Source: an uncultured Selenomonadales bacterium (GTDB taxonomy: Bacteria; Bacillota; Negativicutes; Acidaminococcales; Acidaminococcaceae). Taken from it: DNA of 64,000 nt. The DNA lies in NCBI GenBank assembly GCA_900315345.1, contig OMYP01000007.1, positions 186,001 through 250,000 of the forward strand, given 5' to 3'. How positions within the stretch are numbered: position 1 is the first letter of the stretch; each line of letters starts with the position of its first letter. The notes beneath the pieces are model-generated. The model worked only from the letters and a program-made list of their open reading frames with translations, was not told the origin of the DNA and did not search any database. Shown piece after piece: positions 25,193 to 33,549 of the stretch. The position numbers and the translations under genes are program-made.

Positions 25193-27361
25193 ATGGAAAA
25201 AATCGTTCTGCTGTTAGCCAAAGAATTAAATATTAAACCGGCCCAGGCGGAAGCCGCCCTGCAGCTGTTGGACGGAGGCAACACCGTCCCCTTCATCGCT
25301 CGGTACCGTAAAGAAGCCACCGGCTCCCTGGACGAAGAGCAGATCCGTACTCTGGAAGCCCGGGCCCAGTACCTGCGGAACCTGGACCAGCGCCGTGAAG
25401 AGATCCTGAATTCCATCCGGGAACAGGAAAAGCTGACGCCGGAACTGGAACGGCAGATCATGGCGGCGGAAAAGATGCAGGTACTGGAGGACCTGTACCT
25501 GCCCTACCGGCCGAAGAAACGTACCCGGGCCCAGATTGCCCGGGAAAAGGGATTGGAACCCTTGGCCAGCTACATTGTGCTGCAGGCAGACACGCCCAGG
25601 AGCCTGGCCGAACTGGCGGCGCCTTTCATTAATGCCGAAAAAGGCGTGGAAACGGAAAGCGATGCCTGGAAAGGAGCCCAGGATATTGTAGCGGAAACTG
25701 TTTCCGACCGGGCCGACGTACGGGCCCTGATCCGCCGGGTCCTGTGGCAGAACGCCCAGCTGTCTTCCGTCCTTTCCACAGACGAGACTACCGGCAAAGA
25801 CTTCCTTATGTACAAAGAGTACAGCGAACCGGTGCGGCAGCTTCCTCCCCACCGCACCCTGGCTCTGAACCGGGGGGAAAAGCTGAAATACCTGAAGCTT
25901 TCGTTGGATTACCCGGAAGAAAAAATGCTGGCGGAACTGCACCGTTTCCTGAAGATAAAAGAAGGAAACGCGTTCTCCCAAATGTACGCAGAAGCCTGCG
26001 CCGATGCCTACAAGCGCCTGATCTTTCCCTCCATTGAGCGGGAGATCCGGAACGAACTGACGGAAAAAGCAGAGAAGCAGGCCATCAATGTATTTTCCGT
26101 AAACCTGCGGCAGCTGTTGTTGCAGCAGCCCATTGCGGGACATACGGTCATCGGCCTGGACCCGGGCTACCGTACCGGCTGCAAGACCGCCGTCATCGAT
26201 CCCCAGGGCAAAGTGCTGGCCACGGACACCCTGTATATCATCGGCAGCCAGCGGCAGCAGGATGAAGCGGAAGCCCATTTTGTAAAACTGGTAAAAGAGT
26301 TTGGCGCTACCCTGGTCACCATCGGCAACGGCACCGCTTCCTATGAAACGGAAGAATTTACCGCAAAAATGATCGCCAAACACAAACTGAACCTTTCGTA
26401 TTTAATCGTCAGCGAAGCAGGAGCTTCCGTGTATTCCGCCTCGCCTCTGGCCAAAGAAGAGCTCCCTGACCTGAACGTTTCCCTCCGGGGCGCCGTCTCC
26501 ATCGCCCGGCGGATCCAGGATCCTCTGGCGGAACTGGTAAAAATTGAGCCCAAAGCCATCGGCGTGGGCCAGTACCAGCACGATGTGAATCAGAAAGAAC
26601 TGGGCAACGCATTAGGCGACGTAGTGGAAAGCTGCGTAAACCATGTAGGGGTAGAGCTGAACACCGCATCTCCTGCATTGTTGGGTTATGTGGCAGGCAT
26701 TAGCAGCACGGTAGCAAAAAATATTATCACCTGGCGGAATGAAAACGGCCGCTTCCACAACCGCAAGGAACTGCTGAAAGTTCCCCGGCTGGGTCCCGCG
26801 GCCTTCACCCAATGCGCCGGCTTTTTGCGCATCGCCAACGGAACAGACCCGCTGGATAATACGCCGGTCCATCCGGAAAGTTATGCTCTGACGGAAAAAA
26901 TTCTGGCGGAGCTGGGCTGCAAAAAAGAAAACTGCGCCAGCCCTTCCGTACAGCTGGCAGCAGCTAAAGCAGACCCGAAACGGATCGCCGATCATCTGCA
27001 GGCCGGCCTTCCCACCGTCACCGATATTTTGCAGGCCTTAGCCAAACCGGGCCGGGATCCCCGTGAGGATTCCCCCGCCCCCATGAGCCGTAAGAACGTG
27101 ACCAAACTCAGCGACCTGCAGATCGGTACCATTGTTAAGGGAACCATCCGTAACGTCGTAGATTTCGGCTGCTTCGTGGACATAGGCCTGAAGATCAACG
27201 GATTGATCCACCGCTCCGAATTATCCAACCGGCGTTTCAAACATCCTCTGGATATCGTTTCCACAGGGGATATCGTAGACGTAATGATCATCAGCATCGA
27301 CGAAGCCCGTGGACGGATCGGGCTTTCACTGAAACAGGTACCGCAGAATAAATCTTTATAA
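25193..27361 (+). CDS. tex: Tex family RNA-binding protein
   Basis: The protein has 722 residues, the normal Tex length. In order are the N-terminal helical region, the YqgF-like RNase H-fold domain (GLDPGYRTGCKTAV, near residue 325), tandem HhH motifs (KNIITWRNENGRF...KVPRLGPAAFTQCAGFLRI), and a C-terminal S1 domain (GTIVKGTIRNVVDFGCFVDIG). It is a conserved transcription-associated factor with roles in RNA handling. AAAGG precedes the ATG, and TGGTATAAT about 150 bp upstream is a likely promoter. The 3' side carries a very long hairpin that includes repeat copy 2. Confidence 0.95.
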   Translation: MEKIVLLLAKELNIKPAQAEAALQLLDGGNTVPFIARYRKEATGSLDEEQIRTLEARAQYLRNLDQRREEILNSIREQEKLTPELERQIMAAEKMQVLEDLYLPYRPKKRTRAQIAREKGLEPLASYIVLQADTPRSLAELAAPFINAEKGVETESDAWKGAQDIVAETVSDRADVRALIRRVLWQNAQLSSVLSTDETTGKDFLMYKEYSEPVRQLPPHRTLALNRGEKLKYLKLSLDYPEEKMLAELHRFLKIKEGNAFSQMYAEACADAYKRLIFPSIEREIRNELTEKAEKQAINVFSVNLRQLLLQQPIAGHTVIGLDPGYRTGCKTAVIDPQGKVLATDTLYIIGSQRQQDEAEAHFVKLVKEFGATLVTIGNGTASYETEEFTAKMIAKHKLNLSYLIVSEAGASVYSASPLAKEELPDLNVSLRGAVSIARRIQDPLAELVKIEPKAIGVGQYQHDVNQKELGNALGDVVESCVNHVGVELNTASPALLGYVAGISSTVAKNIITWRNENGRFHNRKELLKVPRLGPAAFTQCAGFLRIANGTDPLDNTPVHPESYALTEKILAELGCKKENCASPSVQLAAAKADPKRIADHLQAGLPTVTDILQALAKPGRDPREDSPAPMSRKNVTKLSDLQIGTIVKGTIRNVVDFGCFVDIGLKINGLIHRSELSNRRFKHPLDIVSTGDIVDVMIISIDEARGRIGLSLKQVPQNKSL

Positions 27362-27407
27362 AAATCCTGTATTTTGCGTTTTCGTAAATTAATTCTATCG
27401 CAAACAA

Positions 27408-27589
27408 AAAGCGAAAGGGAAAAGTCAGGAGCAAAACATTGGGAACGATTGCGTCATTCCATGAGATGAAATGAGCCGTTGTGGCGAGACTGTTCGAGGG
27501 GCACAGCCCCGAGTTTCGAAGCCACAGGCGAATAAATCCATGGAATAGCAATCGTGTACAGTTTTGCGAAGACTTTTCCCTTTCGCTTT
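27408..27589. repeat. Structured hairpin repeat, copy 2, nested in a 182-nt hairpin
   Basis: The 111-nt core is at 27445-27555 with outer closing ACGATTGC / GCAATCGT. Outside it, AAAAC/GTTTT and a 19-bp perfect stem (AAAGCGAAAGGGAAAAGTC, 27408-27426, with its complement at 27571-27589) extend the dyad. The apical loop is ACA where copies 1 and 3 have GAA. It follows the tex stop by 47 bp. Confidence 0.92.
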
Positions 27590-27617
27590 AGTTTTATTTA
27601 TTCATTACTAATTTTTC

Positions 27618-27704
27618 CATAAAAAAAGCCCTTACGAGAAGGGCCAAATGAGGGGCTGTGTTAACTTGCAGATATACTATAACACAATCAAAAGGATACT
27701 TCAA
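27618..27704 (-). ncRNA. Candidate very short transcription unit (about 50 nt)
   Basis: Minus-strand TTGAAG (27699-27704), 17-bp spacer and TATAGT (27676-27681) form a good promoter. A terminator, GCCCTT-ctcgt-AAGGGC with T7 (27621-27639), follows about 30 bp after the expected start. No reading frame lies between. It may instead be only the distant terminator of the LCP gene; the promoter is what suggests a small RNA. Apart from this, 27590-27830 shows nothing. Confidence 0.4.
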
Positions 27705-27830
27705 GAGGTAAACTGCCAAGTTTGCACAACTTTTGAAAATTTCAATGAAAAGTCCTCTGTATAAAAATTTCAGGGTCTTTTTTCTTACAAACGTACTTAT
27801 TATAAGGACAATCCGCGAAATTCTCACTGG

Positions 27831-28733
27831 TTACTTCCCAGCGCCTTTATATTCCCTCTCTAATTTTTTAGTATTCTCATTAAATTTTTCTGACATTTTT
27901 ACATCCTGCATCTGGGCCATCTGCTGCCGCAACCTGGGAATGTCCGGAATCCAATAGCTGATGCCGTCGATGTATTCCGGTTCCCCCGGAACCATAGCCA
28001 TCTTCAGCCCGTCCTTCTCCATCATGCCATGCATAACCTTTCCCAGTTCCACCATTTCTTTTAAGGAAAGGTCCGTTTTAATCATAGACATGATCTGCTT
28101 TGACACGCCGGGCATCTTTGCAATGATGTTTTTGGAAGCAATCTGCTTATATAAAGCCATAATAAATTTCTGCTGCCGGCGGATCCGCCCGATATCCCCT
28201 TCTTCATCCCGGTAACGGACATACTGCATGGCGGTTTTCCCGTCCATGTGCTGCATCCCGGGCCGCAGGTCGATTTCAAAATTCGCATAGGGGTCGTAAT
28301 AGTACATCCGCTTTTCCACGTTGATATCCACGCCGCCAATTACATCCACCAGGTCCTTAAATCCCTGGAAGTCCACTACCACGTAATTGTGCAGTTTGAT
28401 TCCCAGGAACTCCTGCACCGTGTCCCTGGTCAGGTCCTGTCCCCCATAGGCAAAAGCAGCATTTACTTTGTCCCATCCGTGGTCTTTGATCTTCACCCGG
28501 GTATCCCGGGGAATGGATAACAGGGATGCGTTCTTGTTGTTTTTATCCAGCATCACCACAAACAGGGTATCGCTGCGGCCCACGTCATCCTTCCGGATGT
28601 CGCAGCCCATTACCACGATATTTTTTTTACCGGACAAAAGACCAAGATCCGCCAGCCGGTCCGGCAGGGAGATATCATCCCCCCATATCCAGTACCCTAT
28701 GAGTAATAAAATCAGAAAAAATATTTTACGCAA
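27831..28733 (-). CDS. LytR-CpsA-Psr (LCP) family cell-wall ligase
   Basis: The protein has 300 residues. One N-terminal membrane anchor (residues 4-17) is followed by the extracytoplasmic LCP domain. Conserved segments are GRSDTLFVVMLDKN, SLLSIPRDTRV, the region around KVNAAFAYGG, VDVIGGVDINVEK and YVRYRDEEGDIGRIRRQQKF, with the Arg/Asp residues that bind pyrophosphate lipids. Such enzymes attach polyprenyl-linked glycopolymers to peptidoglycan or protein. The ATG overlaps the Nudix stop by 8 bp, so the two are co-transcribed. Confidence 0.92.
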   Translation of the reverse strand: MRKIFFLILLLIGYWIWGDDISLPDRLADLGLLSGKKNIVVMGCDIRKDDVGRSDTLFVVMLDKNNKNASLLSIPRDTRVKIKDHGWDKVNAAFAYGGQDLTRDTVQEFLGIKLHNYVVVDFQGFKDLVDVIGGVDINVEKRMYYYDPYANFEIDLRPGMQHMDGKTAMQYVRYRDEEGDIGRIRRQQKFIMALYKQIASKNIIAKMPGVSKQIMSMIKTDLSLKEMVELGKVMHGMMEKDGLKMAMVPGEPEYIDGISYWIPDIPRLRQQMAQMQDVKMSEKFNENTKKLEREYKGAGK

Positions 28734-29409
28734 ACTGAGCTAACCCCTTTCCGAAACGATCCAGGAAACTGTGCAAAATGGCAGCAGTCATTCCCCAGAT
28801 CACCTTATCCCCGTACTGGTAAAAGTAAATGGGATACTCCTGATGGAAATCCTTATGGGGATCCAGCTGAGGCACCAGTTCAAAGGGAAAATCCTCTTTC
28901 CGTTTAATATGGATATGAGCCGTACCGATCCTGGGTTCCGCATTCACCAGCCAGGCAAGGGGAACCGTAAACAGTTCCGCCACTTCGTCTCGATTATAGT
29001 TCCAGTTTTTATAGTTAACGGGAATGCTGTCCCCATTGATTTCTGAATTCCATATCCCCACAAAAGGATAAACCATAAAGCCGTTATGGGCGGCAAAAAA
29101 ATCCAGGGTACCGCAAAGCTGAATGTCTTTATAGTTTACTCCCAGTTCTTCCGAGGCTTCCCGCACTGCTGCCGCCGCAAAATTTCGGTCGCCCCTTTCC
29201 CTGCGCCCGCCGGGGAAACAGATGTCCCCGGGCTGCCAGCCCAGTTTTCCGGAACGGACTTCAAATAAAAGTTCCGGTCCTTCCCTGCCGGGAAGCAACA
29301 GCAGGAGAACCGATGCCGTCCGCGTTACCACTCCCGTCGAATCCAGACGGGGACGACGGGCACATGTCTCCTGCTTCAGCCATGCTGCCACCGCATGCAA
29401 ATTTTTCAT
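28726..29409 (-). CDS. Nudix hydrolase, CoA pyrophosphatase (NudL-like)
   Basis: The protein has 227 residues. The Nudix box is FPGGRRERGDRNFAAAAVRE followed by ASEELGV; Asp stands at the first Glu of the box, as is common in the NudL group. The preceding RSGKLGWQPGDICFPGG resembles the UPF0035 motif that marks CoA- and acyl-CoA-specific Nudix enzymes. It would hydrolyse CoA to 3',5'-ADP and phosphopantetheine. It is the first gene of a pair with the LCP gene. Confidence 0.85.
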   Translation of the reverse strand: MKNLHAVAAWLKQETCARRPRLDSTGVVTRTASVLLLLLPGREGPELLFEVRSGKLGWQPGDICFPGGRRERGDRNFAAAAVREASEELGVNYKDIQLCGTLDFFAAHNGFMVYPFVGIWNSEINGDSIPVNYKNWNYNRDEVAELFTVPLAWLVNAEPRIGTAHIHIKRKEDFPFELVPQLDPHKDFHQEYPIYFYQYGDKVIWGMTAAILHSFLDRFGKGLAQFA

Positions 29410-29509
29410 TAATAGTCCTTCTTTAATATAAAACTACCCGCTAAGCTGCCGGATTGTCGGCGCTTTTTTGTAAGAAAGCATTGCAGGAAAACAATTTGCC
29501 TGCACACCT

Positions 29510-29767
29510 TTATTTTACAAAAAGATCCCACAAGATAACCGCTGCCGCACCGGGAATTCCGAAGAATCCTGCAATCAGTGCCTTGATAACGGTAATGTGG
29601 ATCGTAACGTTAAACAGCGCTCCCCCCAACAGGTTTGCCAGCCACAGCATGATCGCACCGATGATACCGTTCCAGACCAGCTTAAAGGGCAGCGACAATA
29701 ATTTGACAATGACCCACAGGATAACGACGCCGATAGCCAGTGAGCCAAGTGAAGCAATGATTTCCAT
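29510..29767 (-). CDS. BofA-family small membrane protein
   Basis: The protein has 85 residues and is almost entirely hydrophobic (about two to three membrane segments). It contains WNGIIGAIMLWLANLLGG and AGFFGIPGAAAVILW, matching the pro-sigma-K processing inhibitor BofA family. In sporulating Firmicutes BofA restrains SpoIVFB, and the gene lies just after recR, as here. No other sporulation gene is visible in the window, so this may be a relic or serve another protease. Confidence 0.85.
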   Translation of the reverse strand: MEIIASLGSLAIGVVILWVIVKLLSLPFKLVWNGIIGAIMLWLANLLGGALFNVTIHITVIKALIAGFFGIPGAAAVILWDLFVK

Positions 29768-29878
29768 GTGCTACCTCCTGTAATATTATAAAACATAAAA
29801 TAAATTCTAACGTAAAAACAAAAGAATATGCAAGCCTGTATCTTTAATGTACATAAAACCTAATTCCGGCTTTTTCTA

Positions 29879-30478
29879 TTACAGCCGTGTACGGTTTTCC
29901 AGAGCTTTGGCCAGGGTCACCTCATCGGCGTATTCCAGATCCCCGCCCATGGGCAGTCCCCGGGCGATCCGGCTGACAACAACGCCCAGAGGCCGCAGCA
30001 CCCGGGCCAGATACGCAGCGGTTGCTTCTCCCTCTACATTGCTGTTGGTAGCAAGGATCACTTCCTTAACATCGCCCTTTTCCAGCCGCCGCAGCAACTC
30101 TTTAATCCGCAGTTCTTCAGGGCCGATACCGTCCAGAGGGGAAAGACAGCCGTGTAGCACGTGGTACACGCCGTTAAACCCGTGGCTCCGTTCCATGGCC
30201 ATGGCATCCTGGGGCTGCTCTACCACACAGATCACCGAGTGGTCGCGATTTTCGTCCCCGCAGATTTCACAGACCTCACGGTCTGTCAGATTGAAACATT
30301 CCCTGCAGAAACGGATCTCCCGTTTTGCCTTCATCAGCGTTTCCGCCAGACGCCGGACTTCATCCTCGGACATGTCGATAATATGATAGGCCAAACGCAG
30401 GGCAGATTTATTTCCGATGCCCGGCAGACCCCGGAACTCTTCATACACATTGTTCAGCGGTTTGATCAGTCCGGCCAT
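29879..30478 (-). CDS. recR: Recombination mediator RecR
   Basis: The protein has 199 residues, the standard length. The N-terminal HhH region [16 protein letters not shown] is followed by a four-cysteine zinc finger ([18 protein letters not shown]) and a Toprim domain ([16 protein letters not shown]). It works with RecF/RecO to load RecA at gaps. The ATG lies directly after the ebfC stop, so dnaX-ebfC-recR is a conserved operon. Confidence 0.97.
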   Translation of the reverse strand: MAGLIKPLNNVYEEFRGLPGIGNKSALRLAYHIIDMSEDEVRRLAETLMKAKREIRFCRECFNLTDREVCEICGDENRDHSVICVVEQPQDAMAMERSHGFNGVYHVLHGCLSPLDGIGPEELRIKELLRRLEKGDVKEVILATNSNVEGEATAAYLARVLRPLGVVVSRIARGLPMGGDLEYADEVTLAKALENRTRL

Positions 30479-30479
30479 A

Positions 30480-30821
30480 TTACATTCCCGGAATCTTCAG
30501 TCCGCCGGTCACTTTGTTCATTTCTTCTTCGGAAACCGTATCCACCTGGTGCATGGCTTCATTTACCGCAGCCAGGATCAGGTCCTGCAGCATTTCCACG
30601 TCTTCCGGGTCAACCACCTGGGGATCGATGACGATACCTGTCAGTTCTTTTTTACCGGTTACGGTAACCTTTACCGCTCCGCCGCCTGCCGCACTTTCAA
30701 ATGTGCGGGCCTGCAGGTCCGCCTGCACCTTCTGCATTTCTGCCTGCATCTTCTGGACTTTCTGCAGCATACCCTGCATATTACCCATACCACCCATTCC
30801 GGGGAATTTCATACCTTTCAT
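30480..30821 (-). CDS. ebfC: YbaB/EbfC nucleoid-associated protein
   Basis: The protein has 113 residues. A methionine- and glycine-rich N-terminus ([18 protein letters not shown]) leads into the YbaB fold with [19 protein letters not shown] and the C-terminal helix. It is a dimeric DNA-binding protein. It lies between dnaX and recR, the classical order. Its ATG follows AAGGAGG. Confidence 0.95.
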   Translation of the reverse strand: MKGMKFPGMGGMGNMQGMLQKVQKMQAEMQKVQADLQARTFESAAGGGAVKVTVTGKKELTGIVIDPQVVDPEDVEMLQDLILAAVNEAMHQVDTVSEEEMNKVTGGLKIPGM

Positions 30822-30960
30822 GTTATATCCTCCTTATACATTAACTATAAATCACATTTATGTCTTTTTTATGATATTTTTTCCGATTCACTTTTATATG
30901 GGAATCAATACAAAGCAAACACATCATCCCGTAAAAAAACCGGTTGTAAATTTTTTTCAT

Positions 30961-33006
30961 TTACACTTTATGAAGTGTGCCTCCGAACATTTCCAGAGCT
31001 TTTTTCGTGCTTTCAGAGATCTGCGTTCCCTGCGGTACCTGATCCGTTACCGGTGCTGCCATCGCCGGGTCCGATGCTATCGGATTTTTTTCAGCTTTGC
31101 CGCTGTTTGCGGAAGCACCAATCGGGGTTGCAGCAACTGCAGAGAGCGGATCCTTTTTCAAAGAAGCCGGCGCCGGAGAACTTTTCGGAGCGCTACCGGC
31201 AGGACCTCTCCCTGTATCCACCACACATTGCAGCCGTATGGGCACGCGTGCGATCCGCAAAAGCACTCCTTCCACCACTTCCCGGTAATCGCTTTTCTGG
31301 AGCCGTTCGCTTAAGAATTTTGTTTTAAAACCAATAGTAAGGATTTTGTTTTCATACGACAGCACATGGCCGTTGGAAGCACAGGACGCAATGGAATTTT
31401 TCCGATCCGCCCTGAGTAATTCCAGCGCCTTTTGCCAGTACTCATCACCCTCGGCCCATTCTCCACCGTAAGCAGTGTAAGTTTGCACAGGGGAAGCCCC
31501 GGTGGAATTCGGTGCAACGCCAGCTTTTTGAACGGTTGACCCAGCCGGTTTGACCATTGACGGCCCAGGTTCAGCCCTGCCTGCATAAGCATCAGGAGCT
31601 TTGGGTGTAACCGGCCCGTCTTTTTTTACTGCAGGCTTGGATGGGCTGACAGGTGTTGCAGGATTTTTTGCCGCAGCCGTTGCCGTTTGTTTTACCGCCG
31701 GTTCCAAAATCTTTGATTCAACAGCTGGCATTGGTGAAACTTTCGGAGGTACCGGCACAGTTTGTTCTATAGCTGGTAGCGCGGTTACAGGCTCCGAAGG
31801 AATGACAGAAGCAGCTGAATTTTGTTTTCCGGATTCCCGGGCAACCACTGTAATGCCCTGTTCTTTCAAAGCAGCCATTTCCCGTTCCAACTGGTCCACC
31901 CGGGCAGCCAGCACTTTCAGGCTGCGGTTGTCTTCCCTGCACAGATCATACAGGCACATCTCTGCAGTAATCCGCCCCCGGGCTGTAAAGCGAAGCTCAC
32001 TCATGGCCTGATGAATAATTTCCTGAGCAGCCAGAATCCGTTCCCCGGAATAAAAGGGCGACAGGTTTCCGAGTTCTTCCGCTGTATCCGTCACATAAAT
32101 GGGCTGATAGTCCGGCGTAGCTTTATACAGTAACAGCGCCCTCATATAACCCGATAATTCTATCAGTATCTGGCTGATGTCCTTGCCCTGCATCAGCAGT
32201 CTGTCAAAAATCAGCAGCGCATCGGTCACGTTTCGCTTTCCTACCGCCTGCACAAGCTCCCGCAAAATTTCCCGTCCGATAATGCCGCGAACGGAACGGA
32301 CAACTTCCGCGGTAACCGTCTCTGCCATAACGCCGCATTGTTCCAGCAGGCTCAAGGCGTCACGCATGCCGCCTTCCGAAGCTGCCGCTATCAGTTCCAG
32401 AGCCGCTTTATCCGCCTTGATATCGCTGCCTTCCGCCACTTTTTGCAGATGAGCCACGATTTCTTCCTGGGTAATGGGATGGAAATCAAACCGCTGGCAC
32501 CGGGAATGGATGGTAGGTAAAATTTTCTGGGGTTCCGTGGTAGCCAGAATAAACACCACATGCTTGGGCGGCTCTTCCAAAGTCTTCAGCAAAGCGTTGC
32601 AGGCTTCCGTTGTCAGCATATGGGCTTCGTCGATGATATAGACTTTGTACCGGCAGTTCACCGGCGCGAAGTCCGCGTTTTTATTCAGATTTTTAATGTC
32701 GTCCACGCCCCGGTTGGAAGCAGCGTCCAGCTCCTGCACATCCATAGAGCTGCCGTCTGTAATTTGCCGGCAGTTCAGGCATTCCCCGCAGGGATGGTCC
32801 GTAGGCCCGTTTTCACAATTCAGGGCTTTGGCAAAAATACGGGCCGTAGTGGTTTTCCCCGTGCCCCGGGGTCCCGTAAACAGATATGCATGGGCAATAC
32901 GGCCGCTGGTAAGGGCGTTCATCAAAGCCTGCTTCACAGGAGCCTGTCCAACCAGCGTTTCAAAACTGGAAGGCCGCCAGCGCAGATACAAAGTTTGGTA
33001 AGCCAT
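30961..33006 (-). CDS. dnaX: DNA polymerase III subunit tau (gamma/tau)
   Basis: The start at 33006 (MAYQTLYLRWRPSSFETLVGQ) has GGAAAGGA upstream; it gives 681 residues. Domain I has Walker A GPRGTGKTTTA, a zinc module (CGECLNC) and DEAHMLT. Domains II-III reach about residue 370. A Pro/Ala/Lys-rich linker (about 400-510) leads to the tau-specific C-terminal domain. In the linker an A7 run (31621-31627) lies so that a -1 shift would give nine more residues and a stop, a gamma-like 471-residue product. SRP RNA and tRNA-Ser lie upstream, as in Bacillus. Confidence 0.96.
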   Translation of the reverse strand: MAYQTLYLRWRPSSFETLVGQAPVKQALMNALTSGRIAHAYLFTGPRGTGKTTTARIFAKALNCENGPTDHPCGECLNCRQITDGSSMDVQELDAASNRGVDDIKNLNKNADFAPVNCRYKVYIIDEAHMLTTEACNALLKTLEEPPKHVVFILATTEPQKILPTIHSRCQRFDFHPITQEEIVAHLQKVAEGSDIKADKAALELIAAASEGGMRDALSLLEQCGVMAETVTAEVVRSVRGIIGREILRELVQAVGKRNVTDALLIFDRLLMQGKDISQILIELSGYMRALLLYKATPDYQPIYVTDTAEELGNLSPFYSGERILAAQEIIHQAMSELRFTARGRITAEMCLYDLCREDNRSLKVLAARVDQLEREMAALKEQGITVVARESGKQNSAASVIPSEPVTALPAIEQTVPVPPKVSPMPAVESKILEPAVKQTATAAAKNPATPVSPSKPAVKKDGPVTPKAPDAYAGRAEPGPSMVKPAGSTVQKAGVAPNSTGASPVQTYTAYGGEWAEGDEYWQKALELLRADRKNSIASCASNGHVLSYENKILTIGFKTKFLSERLQKSDYREVVEGVLLRIARVPIRLQCVVDTGRGPAGSAPKSSPAPASLKKDPLSAVAATPIGASANSGKAEKNPIASDPAMAAPVTDQVPQGTQISESTKKALEMFGGTLHKV

Positions 33007-33103
33007 ATCGCACATCCTTTCCGTATCAGGTAACCTTTCCCAAATCTATTATATTATAGTAAAAATTTTAACAAATAACAATGAAAATAATATGAAATTA
33101 TAT

Positions 33104-33133
33104 GAAAAAAGCAGCCTCTTCCCAGAGACTGCT
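33104..33133 (-). terminator. Terminator of the SRP RNA gene
   Basis: Minus-strand AAGCAG-CTCT / AGAG-CTGCTT followed by T5, just after the SRP RNA and before dnaX. Confidence 0.8.
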
Positions 33134-33141
33134 TTCTGTTA

Positions 33142-33278
33142 GTTTTCCTGTAAGACCGCAGGGCAGGCACCCCCGCGGCGCATGAAGGTATCCGCTTAGT
33201 GCTGCTTCCTTCCGGACCTGACACGGTTCACAGGCCTCCATCGCGCAGGACCTGCCGCTACAGCCTTACAGGAAAACC
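33142..33278 (-). ncRNA. ffs: Signal recognition particle RNA
   Basis: The minus strand carries the universal domain IV core GTCAGGTCCGGAAGGAAGCA. The ends TTTTCCTGTAAG and CTTACAGGAAAA pair to close the molecule. The length of about 137 nt is longer than E. coli 4.5S but shorter than the Bacillus form, so it has extra stem but probably no full Alu domain. The position upstream of dnaX is conserved in Firmicutes. Confidence 0.95.
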
Positions 33279-33291
33279 TTTTTGTTTTAAG

Positions 33292-33320
33292 ATTATAAGA
33301 AAAAAGCCGCATTGCGGCAA
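33292..33320 (-). promoter_or_regulatory. SRP RNA promoter overlapping the tRNA-Ser terminator
   Basis: Minus-strand TTGCCG (33315-33320), 17-bp spacer, TATAAT (33292-33297). The hairpin GCCGCAATGCGGC with T6 (33300-33319) ends the tRNA-Ser transcript within the same bases. Confidence 0.7.
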
Positions 33321-33330
33321 GGTTTTCAAA

Positions 33331-33420
33331 TGGCGGAGAGAGAGGGATTCGAACCCTCGGTACGGTTTCCCGTACACACGCTTTCCAGGCGTGCACCTTC
33401 AACCGCTCGGTCATCTCTCC
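33331..33420 (-). tRNA. tRNA-Ser (anticodon GGA)
   Basis: 90 nt with encoded CCA. Acceptor GGAGAGA / TCTCTCC, anticodon stem CACGC / GCGTG around CTGGAAA, a long class II variable arm (TGTACGGGAAACCGTAC) and an intact T-arm. The first 12 nt are repeated directly upstream (see 33409-33450). Confidence 0.95.
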
Positions 33421-33450
33421 GGTTGTAGGGGTCATCTCTCCGGTTGTAGG
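33409..33450. repeat. 21-bp tandem duplication of the tRNA-Ser 5' end
   Basis: The 21-bp unit at 33409-33429 is repeated exactly at 33430-33450. It covers the first 12 bases of tRNA-Ser plus 9 upstream bases. Confidence 0.9.
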
Positions 33451-33469
33451 AATAAAAGCTATAAAATTG

Positions 33470-33527
33470 TACGTGGCTGAAGCTCAGCCACGTAAGATAT
33501 TATACGGATATTTCACTGTTCTGTCAA
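33470..33527 (-). promoter_or_regulatory. Consensus tRNA-Ser promoter with a palindrome at the transcription start
   Basis: Minus-strand TTGACA (33522-33527), 17-bp spacer and TATAAT (33499-33504) match the consensus at every position. The 25-bp dyad TACGTGGCTGA-agc-TCAGCCACGTA (33470-33494) begins at the expected start. It could be a 5' precursor hairpin, an operator or the usp terminator. Confidence 0.8.
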
Positions 33528-33549
33528 GTAGTTTTTATTATATTAGGAT

